A stretch of DNA of 64,000 nucleotides from Tetrahymena thermophila SB210 (taxonomy: Eukaryota; Ciliophora; Oligohymenophorea; Hymenostomatida; Tetrahymenidae), in contig NW_002476412.1 of NCBI RefSeq assembly GCF_000189635.1, positions 124,001 to 188,000 on the forward strand. Reading direction: 5' to 3'. The first letter of the stretch is position 1, and each line of letters opens with the position of its first letter. Below the pieces are notes generated by a model. It was not told the origin of the DNA. It made no database searches and was given only the letters and a program-made list of their open reading frames with translations. Below are positions 47,400 to 59,522 of the stretch, in pieces. The position numbers and the translations under genes are program-made.

Positions 47400-49254
47400 A
47401 ACAACACAAAAAAAAATATTATTTTGAAATTGTGCGTGCTAAATGCATCAAGCAGATTTATTTTAGAATAATTTGAATTATTTAATGTTTAAGATCTACA
47501 AATTAAAATTAAAAAAAAAGTTAATCACTAGTTAAAAAAAAATTATCTTGATAAAAAATATTATGTAACCTGAGGTTAGGGAACTAATAAAATAATCCTA
47601 TTAAGCGAAATTAAAGCATAACTTTTGCCGACCTATCTGGCTGGTTGCAAAATAATAGATTCAAACTAAAAACTAATTTTATTAAATTACAGTGAAACAT
47701 TTCCAAGACAGCTTGCTTGCCTAAAAAATCAAGCAAGAAAAATTAATATTTTGATACGAAATACCCTAATTAAATTCGAGTGGTCTACAAAAACCACTGC
47801 ATTTTTTAATAACATATTAATTTATTTACTACTAATATAAAACCTTTCATTTATAAAATCCATTTAAAAACCAAACAAACAAAAAACATAAATTAATTTC
47901 AAATAAATTACTTTGTATAAAAAACAATATGCTTTTATTATCTTCATATGTATACAGTCATTTAAATTATCATTTCATAAAAATTGTTAAATTCATCATC
48001 ATTTTTTTATCATTTATTACTTATATCATTAAAATGTTATTCTTCAAAATTATTGAAAAATCAAATAAAAAGAAAGAATTTTTATTCTCAAAATTATCAA
48101 AATTGAATTTCAATTTCTTATTAAAGATTTTTTACAAAAAATGAAAGTAACAAACAGATAACTAACTGATCAATCAAAGTTACATTAAAATTAATTATGT
48201 TTGTCAATAAAATTGAAAAGCAATTAATTAAGTAACAAAAAAACAAACCAGCTTTTTCTTATTTTATAAAAATTTAATTTAAATGTAATCTTCTAAATTA
48301 AACCAAGAAGATATTTATTTACCATGGAATAATCTTTAAGTAAAATAAGATATCAAGCTAAATATTAATATAAAACTTTGTAATTAATTTAATAGATAAA
48401 TAAATAAATTTATTTATTTTAATATATTTTCAAATCATTTTTTTATAAGAATCTTAAAATATTTATTTTATCATTAAAATTTTAGTAAATTTAAAACTCA
48501 AAACATTTTACAATTATTGATATTTTTTGACTATTAAAAATTTTTAAGGAACTCAAAATTAATTTAAAACAAACTGTTTCTAGATTGATTTGAATATTAG
48601 ATAAATTTATTAGTTATTGGCTCATAATTAGTTTTGTGTAAAGTAAATCGAAATTAATTAATTAATTGATTAAATTATTATTTAATCTTGCTTTAGTAGT
48701 ACCATATATTTTTCTTAAAATAGTAAGCAGATTTCCAATATTATTACTCCCTAGAATTTTACTGCATTGCTATTTAATAAATTATTAATTAGAATATCAC
48801 GATAAAACTTTTTAAAATTAATTCCTTTACAAAGACTTAAAAATATTGACTAATAAAATATTTTTTTTAACTAATTTACTTTGCTTTCTTTTCATTTAAA
48901 ATATGTTTATGAAGTTAGTTTCAAGTAAATTTTTTAGCTCTAGCAATAATTTAATTAATCTTTTTTTTCATTATAATAGTCAAAAATGCAAAATGGTTTT
49001 AAATAACTTTAAATTTAAAATATTTATTTTATTCAAAAATCTATTTTATTTAATAAATTTTTATAAAACTAATTAATTAATTAATTTCTAGATTTCAAAT
49101 TCAATTTTATTAAATAGATAATTATAAAAAAATAGAATTAATATTAAGATTTTTTAGATTGATCAGAAAGATTCTAATGATATATTTAAATTATTTAAAA
49201 GTAGATTCAGTTTACAAACAAAATCAATCAATAAATAAATAAATAAAGATTTCA
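47400..49254. other. Intergenic spacer; second half belongs to a duplicated block
   Basis: AT-rich. From about 48440 onward it has a counterpart upstream of the next RING-type gene (about 50590 onward), so this part was copied with the gene. A 71-codon hydrophobic/Lys-rich open frame at 47929-48144 has no motif and is not called. Confidence 0.55.
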
Positions 49255-50085
49255 ATGTCAGGAAATTAGTTGAAACAATTTTCAGATAAAATGAAAAGTC
49301 AAATAGAAGAAGAAGATATAATGTGCTTAGTTTGCCAAGAGGTACCTATAAATGCCCACACTTCTTCTTGTTGTGGATGCGTTCTATGTGAAGATTGCAC
49401 AATTTAGACATTAAAATGCTCCAAAATTTGTCCACATTGCAGAAATTAAAATCCTAAATTTGAAAAAAATATGTATTTAATAAAACTAATCAACAAATTC
49501 CCTGTAGCCTGCAAATACGAATGCGGTCGCATTTCATAAATATCAGATATCAAAAACCACTACTAAAATTGTCCAAAAAGAAATTATTCCTGTTCTGTTT
49601 GCTTATATTAAGGAAAGAAATAAGACTTTTTCAACCATATTACAAGTCGTCACAAAGATGAAATAATGTCAATATTTGATAATTATATAGAATAATCAAG
49701 CACTCTAAGCAATTCTTAAGAGAAAATTGATCCTTTGTCAGATGTAAAGAATTCAAATGGAGATATAAGTCATATTGGAAAGACTCCTAAGTTCTATCGT
49801 GGGAAAAATGCAGGACACAAATGTAATACTTGTGATGGAATGTGTGGTCCTCATGATGGATGCAACTGTCCCCCGTGTATGGAACTAGACTTAAAGTATA
49901 GAAATTTGTTAGGTAAGAATGTCCTGGTAAATGCAGAAGGAAAAGTAGCATTTCTCTCAAATAAATCTTTTTAATGCGGTACATTAAATGATGAATGGGG
50001 TAAATGCGGGTAATTTGGTTATAGGTGTCGTTATTGCACATCCCTAACAAGTGATTTTCCCTATTATAAACACTTACTACAATGA
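49255..50085 (+). CDS. RING/TRAF-like zinc finger protein with conserved Cys-rich C-terminus (copy 2)
   Basis: Single exon of 276 residues. The RING-like finger uses C24, C27, C39/C40, C42, C45, C48, C59 and C62 (CLVCQ..CCGCVLCEDC..CPHC). Next is a TRAF-type-like stretch (CKYECG, HYQNCP, CSVC, HITSRHKDE). A Ser/Asp-rich linker leads to the Cys-rich module CNTCDGMCGPHDGCNCPPC, MELDLKYRNL, then QCG, CGQFGYRCRYC. It is the upstream member of the tandem pair with 51431 and a paralogue of the minus-strand gene at 18926. Paired Cys/His fingers suggest E3 ligase or adaptor function, but the C-terminal module is not one I can name. The first ATG gives a short N-terminal extension that copy 3 lacks. 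Confidence 0.87.
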
Positions 50086-51430
50086 AATAATATACATTTT
50101 ATTATTGATATATATTTATTAACAATATCTATAAATAAATCTAAAATAAAATTATTTATTTGATAGTATAGCAAAACAAATTTAATAAATTAAAGAAATA
50201 CTTACAAAAAAAATAAAAATAAAATTCTTATTTCAAATAAAAGCTTTGTTTTATTTAAATCACTTACAAATATTTCAATTTTAATGAATAAATAAATTAA
50301 TTTAAAATTTATTCAAACTTTTAAGTAAACTTCAAATCAATTCAAAAATAGTAAGTTTTCTAAATAAACTAGAAAAATATTAATTTAGATATTATTTACA
50401 ATAAATTGATTAAAAATAAATAAAGATTAAACATTAATATACTTTTAAATAAATAAATACATATTTTAAGAGATCTAAAAATTAAACTTCAATTGAAATT
50501 AATTAAAAAAAAAAAATATTTTTACCACATTTATTTTGCTCTTTTTATTTTATTCTAAATTCAAATAATTTGAGGATTTATAAATTAAATCTTAAAATAT
50601 TTGTTTTATCATTAAAATTTTAGTATATTTAAAATTCAAAACATTTTTTGGTTATTGATATTTAATTGACAAACAAACATTTTTAAAATATATTTGACAA
50701 ACTCAAAATTAATTTAAAAAACTGTTTATAGCTTGAAATGAATAATATAATTAGTTATTGGCTAATAATTAGCTTTCTAAAAAAGTAAATCAAAATTAAT
50801 TAATTAATTAAATAAATTATTATTTAATCTTTCTTTGTAGTACCAATTATTATTCTTAAAATAGTAAACAAACAGATTTTCAATATTTAGACTAAAACTC
50901 TCTCAAATTTGTATGTATTGCTAAATATCAATTTTTAGTTAGAATATCAAGAAAAAAATATTTTAAAATTCATTCATTAAGAGTTAATAAATTTATTGAC
51001 TAATAAATTTTTTTTAATTATTTTATTTCGCTTTTTGGATAAAAAAAACATTTATGAAGGAAGTTAGCTCTCAAATAACATTTTTGATTTTAACCATAAT
51101 TTAATTATTTTCTTTCTTTTTCATTATAATATTATACAAAGAAAATTTTTACATAATTTTGTTTAAAATATTTATTTAATTGATAAAACTATTATTTCCA
51201 AATTTTTTATAAAACTATTAAATTGATAGATTTCATATTCAATTTTATGAAGTAGAAAATTATAGAAAAATTAATTAATTAATATTTAGATTTTTTTAGA
51301 CTGATCAGAAAATATTGTAAAGACATATTTAAATTTTTTTAAAGGAGATGCAGTTTACAAACAAAATCAGTAAAATTAAAGAAGATTTCACTATTTAGAT
51401 CATATTAGAATAAAATAGATTAGAGATAAA
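50086..51430. other. Spacer between tandem RING-type genes
   Basis: AT-rich; the part after about 50590 is homologous to the DNA upstream of copy 2. It contains no separate gene. Confidence 0.55.
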
Positions 51431-52228
51431 ATGAAAGGTTAATTAGAAGAAGAAGATATAATGTGCATAGTTTGCCAAGAGGTACCTTCAAATGCCCATA
51501 CTTCTTCATGCTGTGGATGCGTTCTATGCGAAGATTGCACAAGTTTGACATTAAGAAGCTCAAAATTTTGCCCACATTGCAGAAATTAAAATCCTAAATT
51601 TGAAAAAAATATGTATCTCATAAAGCTAATAAATAAATTTCCTGTAATCTGCAAATATGAATGTGGTCACGTTTCATAAGTATCAGATATCAAAAACCAC
51701 TACAAAAATTGTCCAAAAAAAATGTATTCATGCTCTGTTTGCGAATATTAAGGAAAGCAATAAGATTTTTTCAACCATATTACAAGTGTTCACAAAGATG
51801 AAATAATGTAGAAATTTGACAAATCTATAGAAGAATAATCAAGGACCCCTAGCATTTCTGTACAGAAAATTGATCCTTTGTTAGAAGTAAAGAATTCAAA
51901 GGGAGATATATGTCATATTGGAAGGACTTCTAAGTTCTTTTGTGGTAAAACTGTAGGACACAGGTGTAATACTTGTGATGGATAATGTGGTCCTGATGAT
52001 GGATGCAATTGTCCTCCGTGTATGGAACTAGACTTAAAGTATAGAAATTTGTAAGGTAAGAATGCTCTGGTAAATGCAGAAGGAAAAGTAGCATTTCTCT
52101 CAAAGGGATCTTTTTATTGTGGTACATTGAATGATTCTTATGGTAAATGCGGATAAATTGGTTATAAGTGCCGTTTTTGCACATCCTTAACAAGCGATCT
52201 ACCCTATTACAAACACTTACTATAATGA
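51431..52228 (+). CDS. RING/TRAF-like zinc finger protein with conserved Cys-rich C-terminus (copy 3)
   Basis: Single exon of 265 residues, closely similar to the gene at 49255 across its full length. It keeps the same RING cysteines (CIVCQ..CCGCVLCEDC..CPHC), TRAF-like stretch and CGPDDGCNCPPC-MELDLKYRNL module. The start differs. The ATG used by copy 2 has become a non-ATG codon here, so translation should begin at the second methionine (51431), right before the EEED of the RING finger. Several sense codons of copy 2 are TAA here (for example in CDGQCG and NLQG), silent or conservative under the ciliate code. The frame is intact, so this is an expressed-looking duplicate, not a pseudogene. 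Confidence 0.85.
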
Positions 52229-53031
52229 AATAATAGAAATTTCATGCATGATCGATCGATATATATATGTTAATAAAATTTATAAATAAATATATAATAG
52301 AATTTATTTTATTTGTTACAAATTATGAATGATATTTTAATTTGATTATATAGCAAAACTTTATGAATAAATGTAATACTTTAGACAAAAAACTAAATTA
52401 TAAGTTAATTTAAATCACTTAAAAATATTTCTATTTTTAATAAATATATAATATAATAAATTAATTTTTAATTCATTCTAGCTTTCAAATAAACTAGATA
52501 ATTACAATTATAAAAATATTAACTTATTTATTATTTTAATATGAGTTGATTAATTATAAACAATAAGCATCAACAAACTTTTTAAATAAATATTTTTATA
52601 AAAATTAATTAAACTTCAATTGAAATTAATTTCAAAAAATATCATTTTTATTGAATTTTTTTTAAAGAACAATTTTTATGCTGTAAAAATAAATCTAAAT
52701 GAATCTATTAAAATGCTTTTATTATTAATTTAAAATTTATTATTAATCATTTTTATTTCATTAAAAAAAATTGTTAATAAAATAAATCAGAGCTGTTTAA
52801 AATATACTATTCACAAGCTAATATTTATTTTAGTTTTGATTATTATTTGATCTCATAATAATTTTTGATAGAAATCAAAAAAAGACTTTTCTATTTGTAT
52901 TTGAAGTATAAATAAACTTTTTTTTTATTTGGTAGTTGATATCCAAAAAATTAATTGGATGTTTAAATCATTTGCAGAAAATAAATTTTTGTATTATTAA
53001 AATTAATTTAAATTTGGTAAAAAAAAATAGC
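52229..53031. other. Intergenic spacer
   Basis: AT-rich spacer between a RING-type gene and an LRR gene on the same strand. No coding frame was recognised. Confidence 0.55.
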
Positions 53032-55692
53032 ATGAATAAATAAGAAATTAAATTTTCAGATCTAAAATAAGTAAGGATATAAATTATATTAAAATATATT
53101 TTTTCTTTTTAAAAAATAAATAGTTTGAAGGCTCATCTTTGCATACTCATACTAATATTACGCTTTTTTTATGGTAATTCATTTTTCAAAATAAAATAGG
53201 CAATATTAAAGTAAAAAAACATTAATAAAAGGAAACTTTAAGATGAATTTACGATTAATTTACTTTTCTCTCTCTTAGCTAAATGTTCATCTCTCTAAAG
53301 TTTAAATTTATATTTAAAGTAACAAATAATTTTTAATTTCGAATAGAAAAAATAAATCCATAAATTAGATAGAAATTTTCTATTAAAAACTTTATTTTGA
53401 TAAGAAAATCAAATATAATTATTTTATTCTCTTTATTTTTTAATTTGGTAAAACAATATCTCATAAAATTATTAGCTATTCTCGATTTTAAGATAAATAA
53501 GCATCTAAATTAGGCTTAGCTTTAGCAAATTGTGAATATCTAGAGTCTTTAAACATATGTTGCGAGTATATATATACATTTAATAATTATTTATTAATTT
53601 ATTAGTCATTTTTTTTTAATACTTAAATGTTTAAACCGTATTGCTGCTGTTTGATTCATTACTTATTTAATATTAATTTTAATTAATTTGACCTAAAGGT
53701 TAAGTAACATTAATGATTAAATTGCTTGTGATTTTGGTTCTGGTTTACAAAGCTGTAAAAAGTTATCTATATTAAGACTTAAGCTTGGGTAAGAATTTTT
53801 TTTCTCTACTAATTGCAAAAAATAAATTAGCTTTCTTTAAAATTTAAATATTTAATATTTTTAAAAGTAAAATTTTGAATTATTTATTAAACTAACTATT
53901 GAAAAGAGATAATAAAATTGGTGATAATGGGGCATTTGGATTAGTCTCTTCTATTTAATCATGCAAAAATCTATCAACTTTGGAAATTTATTTTAAGTAT
54001 CTTTAATTTTTATGATGAATTTATTTTGATATTATATTTCTTTCTTCTTCACTGATTTATTATAGAATTGAATCATTTTATATTTGAAATACAATTTATA
54101 AACTTGTTTTCAAATAATAATAAAAAGCTAAAATGAAATTGGTGATACTGGCTTATCTAAATTGTCCGGGGAGCTAAGAAATTTTGAGAATCTTTTAGAT
54201 TTAAATCTATCTTTTTAGTATAAAATATTGAATTTTAAGATTTATTTATTTTTTTACTGTAAATATAAAATATTTTATTTTATCTTTGCTTTATTACTAA
54301 GAGAAATAATAATTTAATTTTTCTTTGATATTCTATCTATTTTTGAAATTTATTTATAATAAAAGTGATAACAATAAAATAAGTTCTAGAGGTATATCTG
54401 GTTTGGCTTCTGGTTTAGCTTAATGTGTGAATCTTTAGAAATTAGGATTAGAATTATCTAAACATCCAGAGTAAAAGCAGAATTTATATAAATTATTCCT
54501 AAATTTATTTCGATTTAAATAAATATTTTATTCAAAATACCTTTTCAGAAATTTCATTATCTAATATTTACTTAAAGAAGGATTTAAAAATATAAAATTT
54601 CTTAATTTTGTTTAGCCTAAAACTAAACTAAACAATAGATATTACAATATAATTAAAATATTTAGAATGGTTTAATTTTAAATTAATATACTAATATTAT
54701 TATTTAATTAACAAAAAATTTCAATAACTAACCATCAATCATTAACACTTTGTTTGTTGTTTTTTGATCTATATTAATATATTTATAAATAAAAAGTTAA
54801 TGGAAGGGTTCAATTTTAGTAGATTCTTAAGCTTTAACTTGTTTAGGAACTTCTTTAGCTAAGATATAAACTTTGATGATTAATTTAAAGTAATTAATTA
54901 ATTCATCCATTTCATTATTTTCTAAAAAAAATTTAATTACAAAAATATATATTTTGTTTATTACTATAATAATTATGAAATTAATAACTTGATAACATAT
55001 TTAAAGCAACAATTACTTTAGAGATGATGGTCTAATTGGTTTTTGCTCAGGTTTGGTAAATTGTGCAGGACTTACAACTTTAAATATGTCATTTCGGTAA
55101 AATTAATTATTTAATATTTTAAAAATTTAATCTTAAATATCCTAATAAATAAATATTAACTAATTAGCTAACTAACAAAATTGAAAATTCATTTATCAAT
55201 TAAAATACTATTAAGAACAATAATAAATAATCTATAATTTAAATTATTTCTAAATTTATTTAGAGAGAACGAAGTTAGTGGAAAGGGTATCTTAGTCTTT
55301 AGCTCAGCATTATAAAAACTTGCTCAATTATTATTTCTCTATTTAGATTTTAAGTTAGAATTTTTTTTATTACTTAAAAAAAATATTTTTATTGATTTTT
55401 TGAAAAAATTTTTTCATTTATTGTTATTTCAATAGTTAAAATTAAATTGACGATAATTCTACACTAAGTTTCATAAAAAGCTTGGAAAATTGTCTTCAAC
55501 TAAGAGTTTTAAATATAAATATTAGGTTAGCTTTTTTGATTATTGTATTTGTAAGTAGCTACAATTTCTAAAATCGTATTTTTTAAATTTAAAAGCGATG
55601 AGAGATCAATATCTGTTCGTCATTAACTGAAATAATAAATATTGAAAAACTAAAGATTAGTTGTAAACAAATCTTTTATTGAAGGTATTTGA
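53032..55692 (+). CDS. LRR protein encoded one repeat per exon (family member B)
   Basis: Thirteen exons: 53032-53070, 53124-53173, 53232-53318, 53476-53565, 53699-53788, 53907-53996, 54128-54217, 54366-54470, 54797-54889, 55007-55096, 55264-55353, 55436-55525 and 55596-55692, about 366 residues. Exon 1 is 13 codons (MNKQEIKFSDLKQ) and exon 2 is 50 nt, the same sizes as in member A. Ten LRR exons of 87-105 nt follow, six of them plus one more exactly 90 nt, all in phase 2. The repeats are far more diverged than in A, for example LALANCEYLESL, GLQSCKKLSIL and SLENCLQLRVL. The terminal exon is basic with the motif KNQRLVVNK and a TGA at 55690. Conservation of exon size despite diverged sequence argues for a functional gene. 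Likely a soluble LRR solenoid. Confidence 0.78.
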
Positions 55693-57368
55693 TAAGTGAC
55701 AATTTATCAATAAGTTTTTTGATATTTATTTTATTATTAGTTTAGTTCTTAATGTTAAATAATTCGGTTTATAAACAAGCAAAAATTAATCAAATTTATG
55801 CAGTTCTTTTGGTATTATTTTATGTTCCTTTAAGTTAAATTTTATATCTAGTTTGACTTTCCTTAAAACATAAATTTTGTTACATTTTAAATTTTTATTT
55901 AATTTTAGTCAAATATGAGATAAAATTTCATATAAATTTAAATATTATAAGATAATTTTAAGTTAGTTATTCATTTGCTTTATCAATTAATTATTAATTT
56001 TGGTTAATCATATTAAAAACCTAATATGAATTATAATATTCTAATAAAAATAAATATGTAAATTTAATTAGTACTGATCTTTATTGATATTTTTCTTTAA
56101 AAAATTCTTTGTAGGATATTTGTTTGTTTGTATTTAATTTTATATAATATAAAATATAATCGTATAAATTTTGATATTTCACTTTCACTTAATTTATTAG
56201 TGTTTTTGGGTTTAGAAATAGATTTCAAAAATATATTTTGAAATAAATACGATTTTATCATTCTGAAATTGTAATAAATAAATATTAAGTTTAAAGACAA
56301 AGCTAGATAAATAAATATAGATTAGAATAAAAAGACAAAAATAGAAATAATTTCTAGAAATTATAATAAAAATTACTTTTTACACAAAATCTATCTACTA
56401 GTTGCTCTTTTTATTATTAAATTAAATTAAAATTTAAAGAAATTCAAGTAACTATTAAAATATTATTATGAAACTTGGAAGATATTTAAGTATTTACTTA
56501 AAAGGTTATTCAAAACTTACTTTTTTAATATTTATTAATTTATTGACTTTTCTAAAAGATTATCAAAGCTAGATTAATGAATATAAATAAGAAAAGTTAG
56601 AATAAAAAGATAGAAATAAAAATAAATTTTTATTTTTATGGAAATAAGCTAGCTAATAAAAATTACTTTTACATTAAAAATCTATTTTTTTACTTTATTT
56701 TTTATTATTATTAAATTAGGTTAAAATCTAAATAAATCAATTAAATATTAAAATATTATTATGAATTTTTAAAGATATTTTAGTATTTATTAAAAAGGTT
56801 ATTCTTTTTAATATTTATTAATTTGTTGACTTTTCTAAAAAGAATTATCAAAACTAGATTAATAAATATTGAACAAGATAGGTTAGTATAAAAAGATAGA
56901 AATTTAAATAAATTGTTATTTATTTTTCTAGGAAATTAGCTAAAAAATAAAAATTAATTTTACACTAAAAATCTATCTATTAGTTAATCCTTTGATGATG
57001 AAATTAAATTTCAAAGAAATTCAAACAAATATTAAAATATTATAATTAATTTTGCAAGGATTTTTAATTAAGTATTTATTAAAAGGGTTATTCAAAACAT
57101 AGCTTTTTAATGTTTATTTATTTATTGACTGTTCTAAAAGAAAATTAGAAAGATGAATATTGAAAAATAATATCAGAAAATAGAAGCTGATCTGATTGAT
57201 TGATATATAATATCTTTTTAGAACTATCGCTTACAAGTATAAAAGGAATAAGAGATTTGATAATTTATTCGTCTGTAATTAAATTTTTATAATTTGTTTG
57301 AATTTTAGTTTAGCAACTAGCTAATCAAAAAATAATAAGTAAATAGGTAAATAGATTTTTTAAAATAA
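55693..57368. other. Intergenic spacer with tandem repeats
   Basis: AT-rich spacer between LRR member B and the UBA/PUB gene. Its second half is a three-copy tandem repeat (about 56303-57150). No gene was recognised. Confidence 0.55.
56303..57150. repeat. Three tandem ~285-nt repeats in a spacer
   Basis: Copies at about 56303-56575, 56576-56865 and 56866-57150 share, in order, GCTAGATTAATGAATAT/CTAGATTAATAAATAT, AGATAGAAAT, AAAATCTATCTA, ATTAAAATATTAT, AAGTATTTA and TTTATTGAC-TTTCTAAAAG. They are non-coding in all frames inspected. Confidence 0.8.
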
Positions 57369-58743
57369 ATGGATTCTGTTATTGGTTAGATTGTATCGAT
57401 GGGCTACGATCAAGAGTTAGCTTAAAAATGCTTTAATGCTACTAAATCTACTGATTTGAATACAAACATCGAATGGATTGAAAAGCATCTTGAATAAGAA
57501 GCTATAAAAGAATCATTAAAGGGAACCGAAGAAGGATAATAATAACAACATTAGGAATAGAAACCAGCTGAAGAAAAGCCAAATGAAGAAAGCAAGGAAA
57601 ATAACGCTGAAGGAGAATAATAAAAATGGGGTCCTATTTCTCATTTAGTCGATCCCCTTATGGTTGCACAGCTTTAGGACATGGGTTTCTCTAAAAACGT
57701 TTCTGAAAAGGCTATCTTCATGACCTAAGATTAAAAGACTTTGGAAGCTGCTCTTGCTTGGACTGGTACTATAATTTTTCTCTTTTAAAATTAAATAAAA
57801 TGATTACAATAATTACATTAGCAATTAGAGTGAAAATTGAAATCATTCTAATGTTTTTTAGGATAAAAATTTCATTTTTTTAAGATAAAATTTTTAAAAT
57901 AATCAAATAGAAAAGCATTAAGGAGATGCTGATTATGAAGAATAACTTTTGATGTAAATCACTGATGAAACAAATAAACCTAAACTGAGTGAGGCAGAAG
58001 CTAGATAAAAAGCTAGGGAGTTGCAAAACAAGTTGCGTGAAGAGAGAAAAAAGAGAGAAGCCCAAGAAGAACTCGATAAAGAAAAGAGACGTATTATGTC
58101 TGGTAAATCAATGGGAGATGCTTAGAGAGAAATCTAAGAATTGAAAAAGAGATAAGAAGCTCTCTAATTAAAGCAACAAAGAGAATAAGATGCTATTGAC
58201 AAATAAAGAATGTTAGAGCAACTATAACGTGATAGAGAAGAAAGATTTGGCAAAAAGGTAATAATTATTTACTTTTTTAAACCCTTATTTAGATTTAAAA
58301 ATAAATAATTTAAATACAGTTCGCTGGCAGTAAACCAACTGAATAATAAGCTAAAGAACCTACTCCTTTTGAAAAATTCTAGGTTGGTATTAAGCAAGTT
58401 AAGACTGCTCATCCTAGAAACATTTTCTTAGACAAAGCACAAGTTTGTTTGAAGACCATCTAAATTTACATTTGTAATTAAAATAAAAGGATTCATCAAT
58501 AAAATATTATTTTTTTTAATAATAGAAAACATAGTCAATAACCCTACTGAAGAAAAGTTTAGAAAGATAAATCTTGAAAACAAGGCTTATTAAACTAGAG
58601 TTGGCGAGTGTTTTGGAGCAAAAGAAACACTTTTATACTTAGGGTTTGTAGAAGAAGGAACATTTTTAGCCAACCATAATCCTAACTTTGAAATTCTTAA
58701 GCAAGCTTTAACATTCTTGGATAAAGAAATTTCAACTAGTTGA
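57369..58743 (+). CDS. UBA/PUB-domain protein (predicted p97/Cdc48 and ubiquitin adaptor)
   Basis: Four exons: 57369-57765, 57911-58257, 58320-58473 and 58526-58743, 371 residues. Residues about 3-43 form a first UBA domain (IVSMGYDQELAQKCF). After a Gln/Glu-rich linker comes a second UBA (about residues 95-135; LQDMGFSKNVSEKAI). A long charged coiled coil follows (KLREERKKREAQEEL), and the C-terminal 110 residues form a PUB/PUG domain (NPTEEKFRKINLENKAY, then GAKETLLYLGF). Family knowledge: UBA binds ubiquitin, and PUB binds the C-terminal tail of the AAA ATPase p97/Cdc48. The protein should therefore bring ubiquitylated clients to Cdc48, as UBXD1/SAKS1-like adaptors do. No UBX domain is visible. 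The intron after exon 3 is set by the Q-N-I-V-N-N-P continuation of the PUB domain. Confidence 0.88.
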
Positions 58744-59522
58744 AGGGTTTAATAAAAAAGAAATATAAAATAGTAATATAAGTTAGTTAAAATCTTTAGT
58801 TAATCAAATAAATAAATATGTAGATATTTCTAATCTATTTTGCCTCAAAAAAATAATTGTTATAAAAAATCTAATTCATGCATTTTCTTTATCATTTTCA
58901 TATATAAATATTTTTTAATTTTAAAAATGAAATTGTTTATGACATATAAATGAATTTTAAATTGATTTTCTTAACATAAATTAAGAAACAAAGCTATTAT
59001 ATTATTACAGTGATTCATAATTAATTTAGGGTTGGTTATTTTTATTATAAGTAGTAAGAAAAAATTCTAATTTATTAAAAGTCTTTCAATTTATTTAATA
59101 TGCATTTTAAAGATATTAGTTAGTGTTTGTTTGTTTTTGATAATATTCAACTAATATTATAGTGAACATCAATAAAAAAATTGAGGGTATTAAATTTAAT
59201 AATTCTGCTTTAATTTTTATAAATATTTTAAATGAATTTAATTAATAATTAGTAAATACTGTAATTCTCATTAATTAATATCTCTCTCTACTAGTTGTTT
59301 TTTTCTTATTATCGGTTTTTTTTGACTATTTTGAAGAAAAAATACTACAAACTAAAAACCCTGATAAAAAAGGATTTGTAACTTTTAATATTTTATTTTT
59401 AAATTAATATTTGTTGTAAATGTTTAATACTGTAAATAATAAAATATATATTAATAAATTTATTAATTCTTGATTAGCTTAGTAATAGTTATAATTAGTA
59501 AAATTTATGTTGATATTATTTT
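58744..59522. other. Convergent intergenic spacer
   Basis: AT-rich spacer between the 3' end of the UBA/PUB gene (+) and the 3' end of LRR member C (-). Nothing recognisable. Confidence 0.55.

Larger units (their letters stand above)
48440..52240 (+). repeat. Tandem segmental duplication, about 2.14-kb unit
   Basis: Block 48440-50100 and block 50590-52240 each hold a RING-type gene preceded by matching upstream DNA. For example, ATCATTAAAATTTTAGTA, CAAAACATTTT and GATTGATCAGAAA/GACTGATCAGAAA recur in the same order. The codon matching 49291 of the first gene is 51431 of the second, an offset of 2140 nt. Coding parts are much better conserved than flanks, so selection has acted since the duplication. 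Confidence 0.85.

Noticed and set aside
47929-48144. 71-codon hydrophobic and Lys-rich frame
   Set aside because: Composition is that of the AT-rich spacer; no motif and no paralogue.
49787-50050. Minus-strand frame opposite the RING-type gene (and its twin at 51930-52193)
   Set aside because: Antisense shadows that are conserved only because the sense genes are duplicates.
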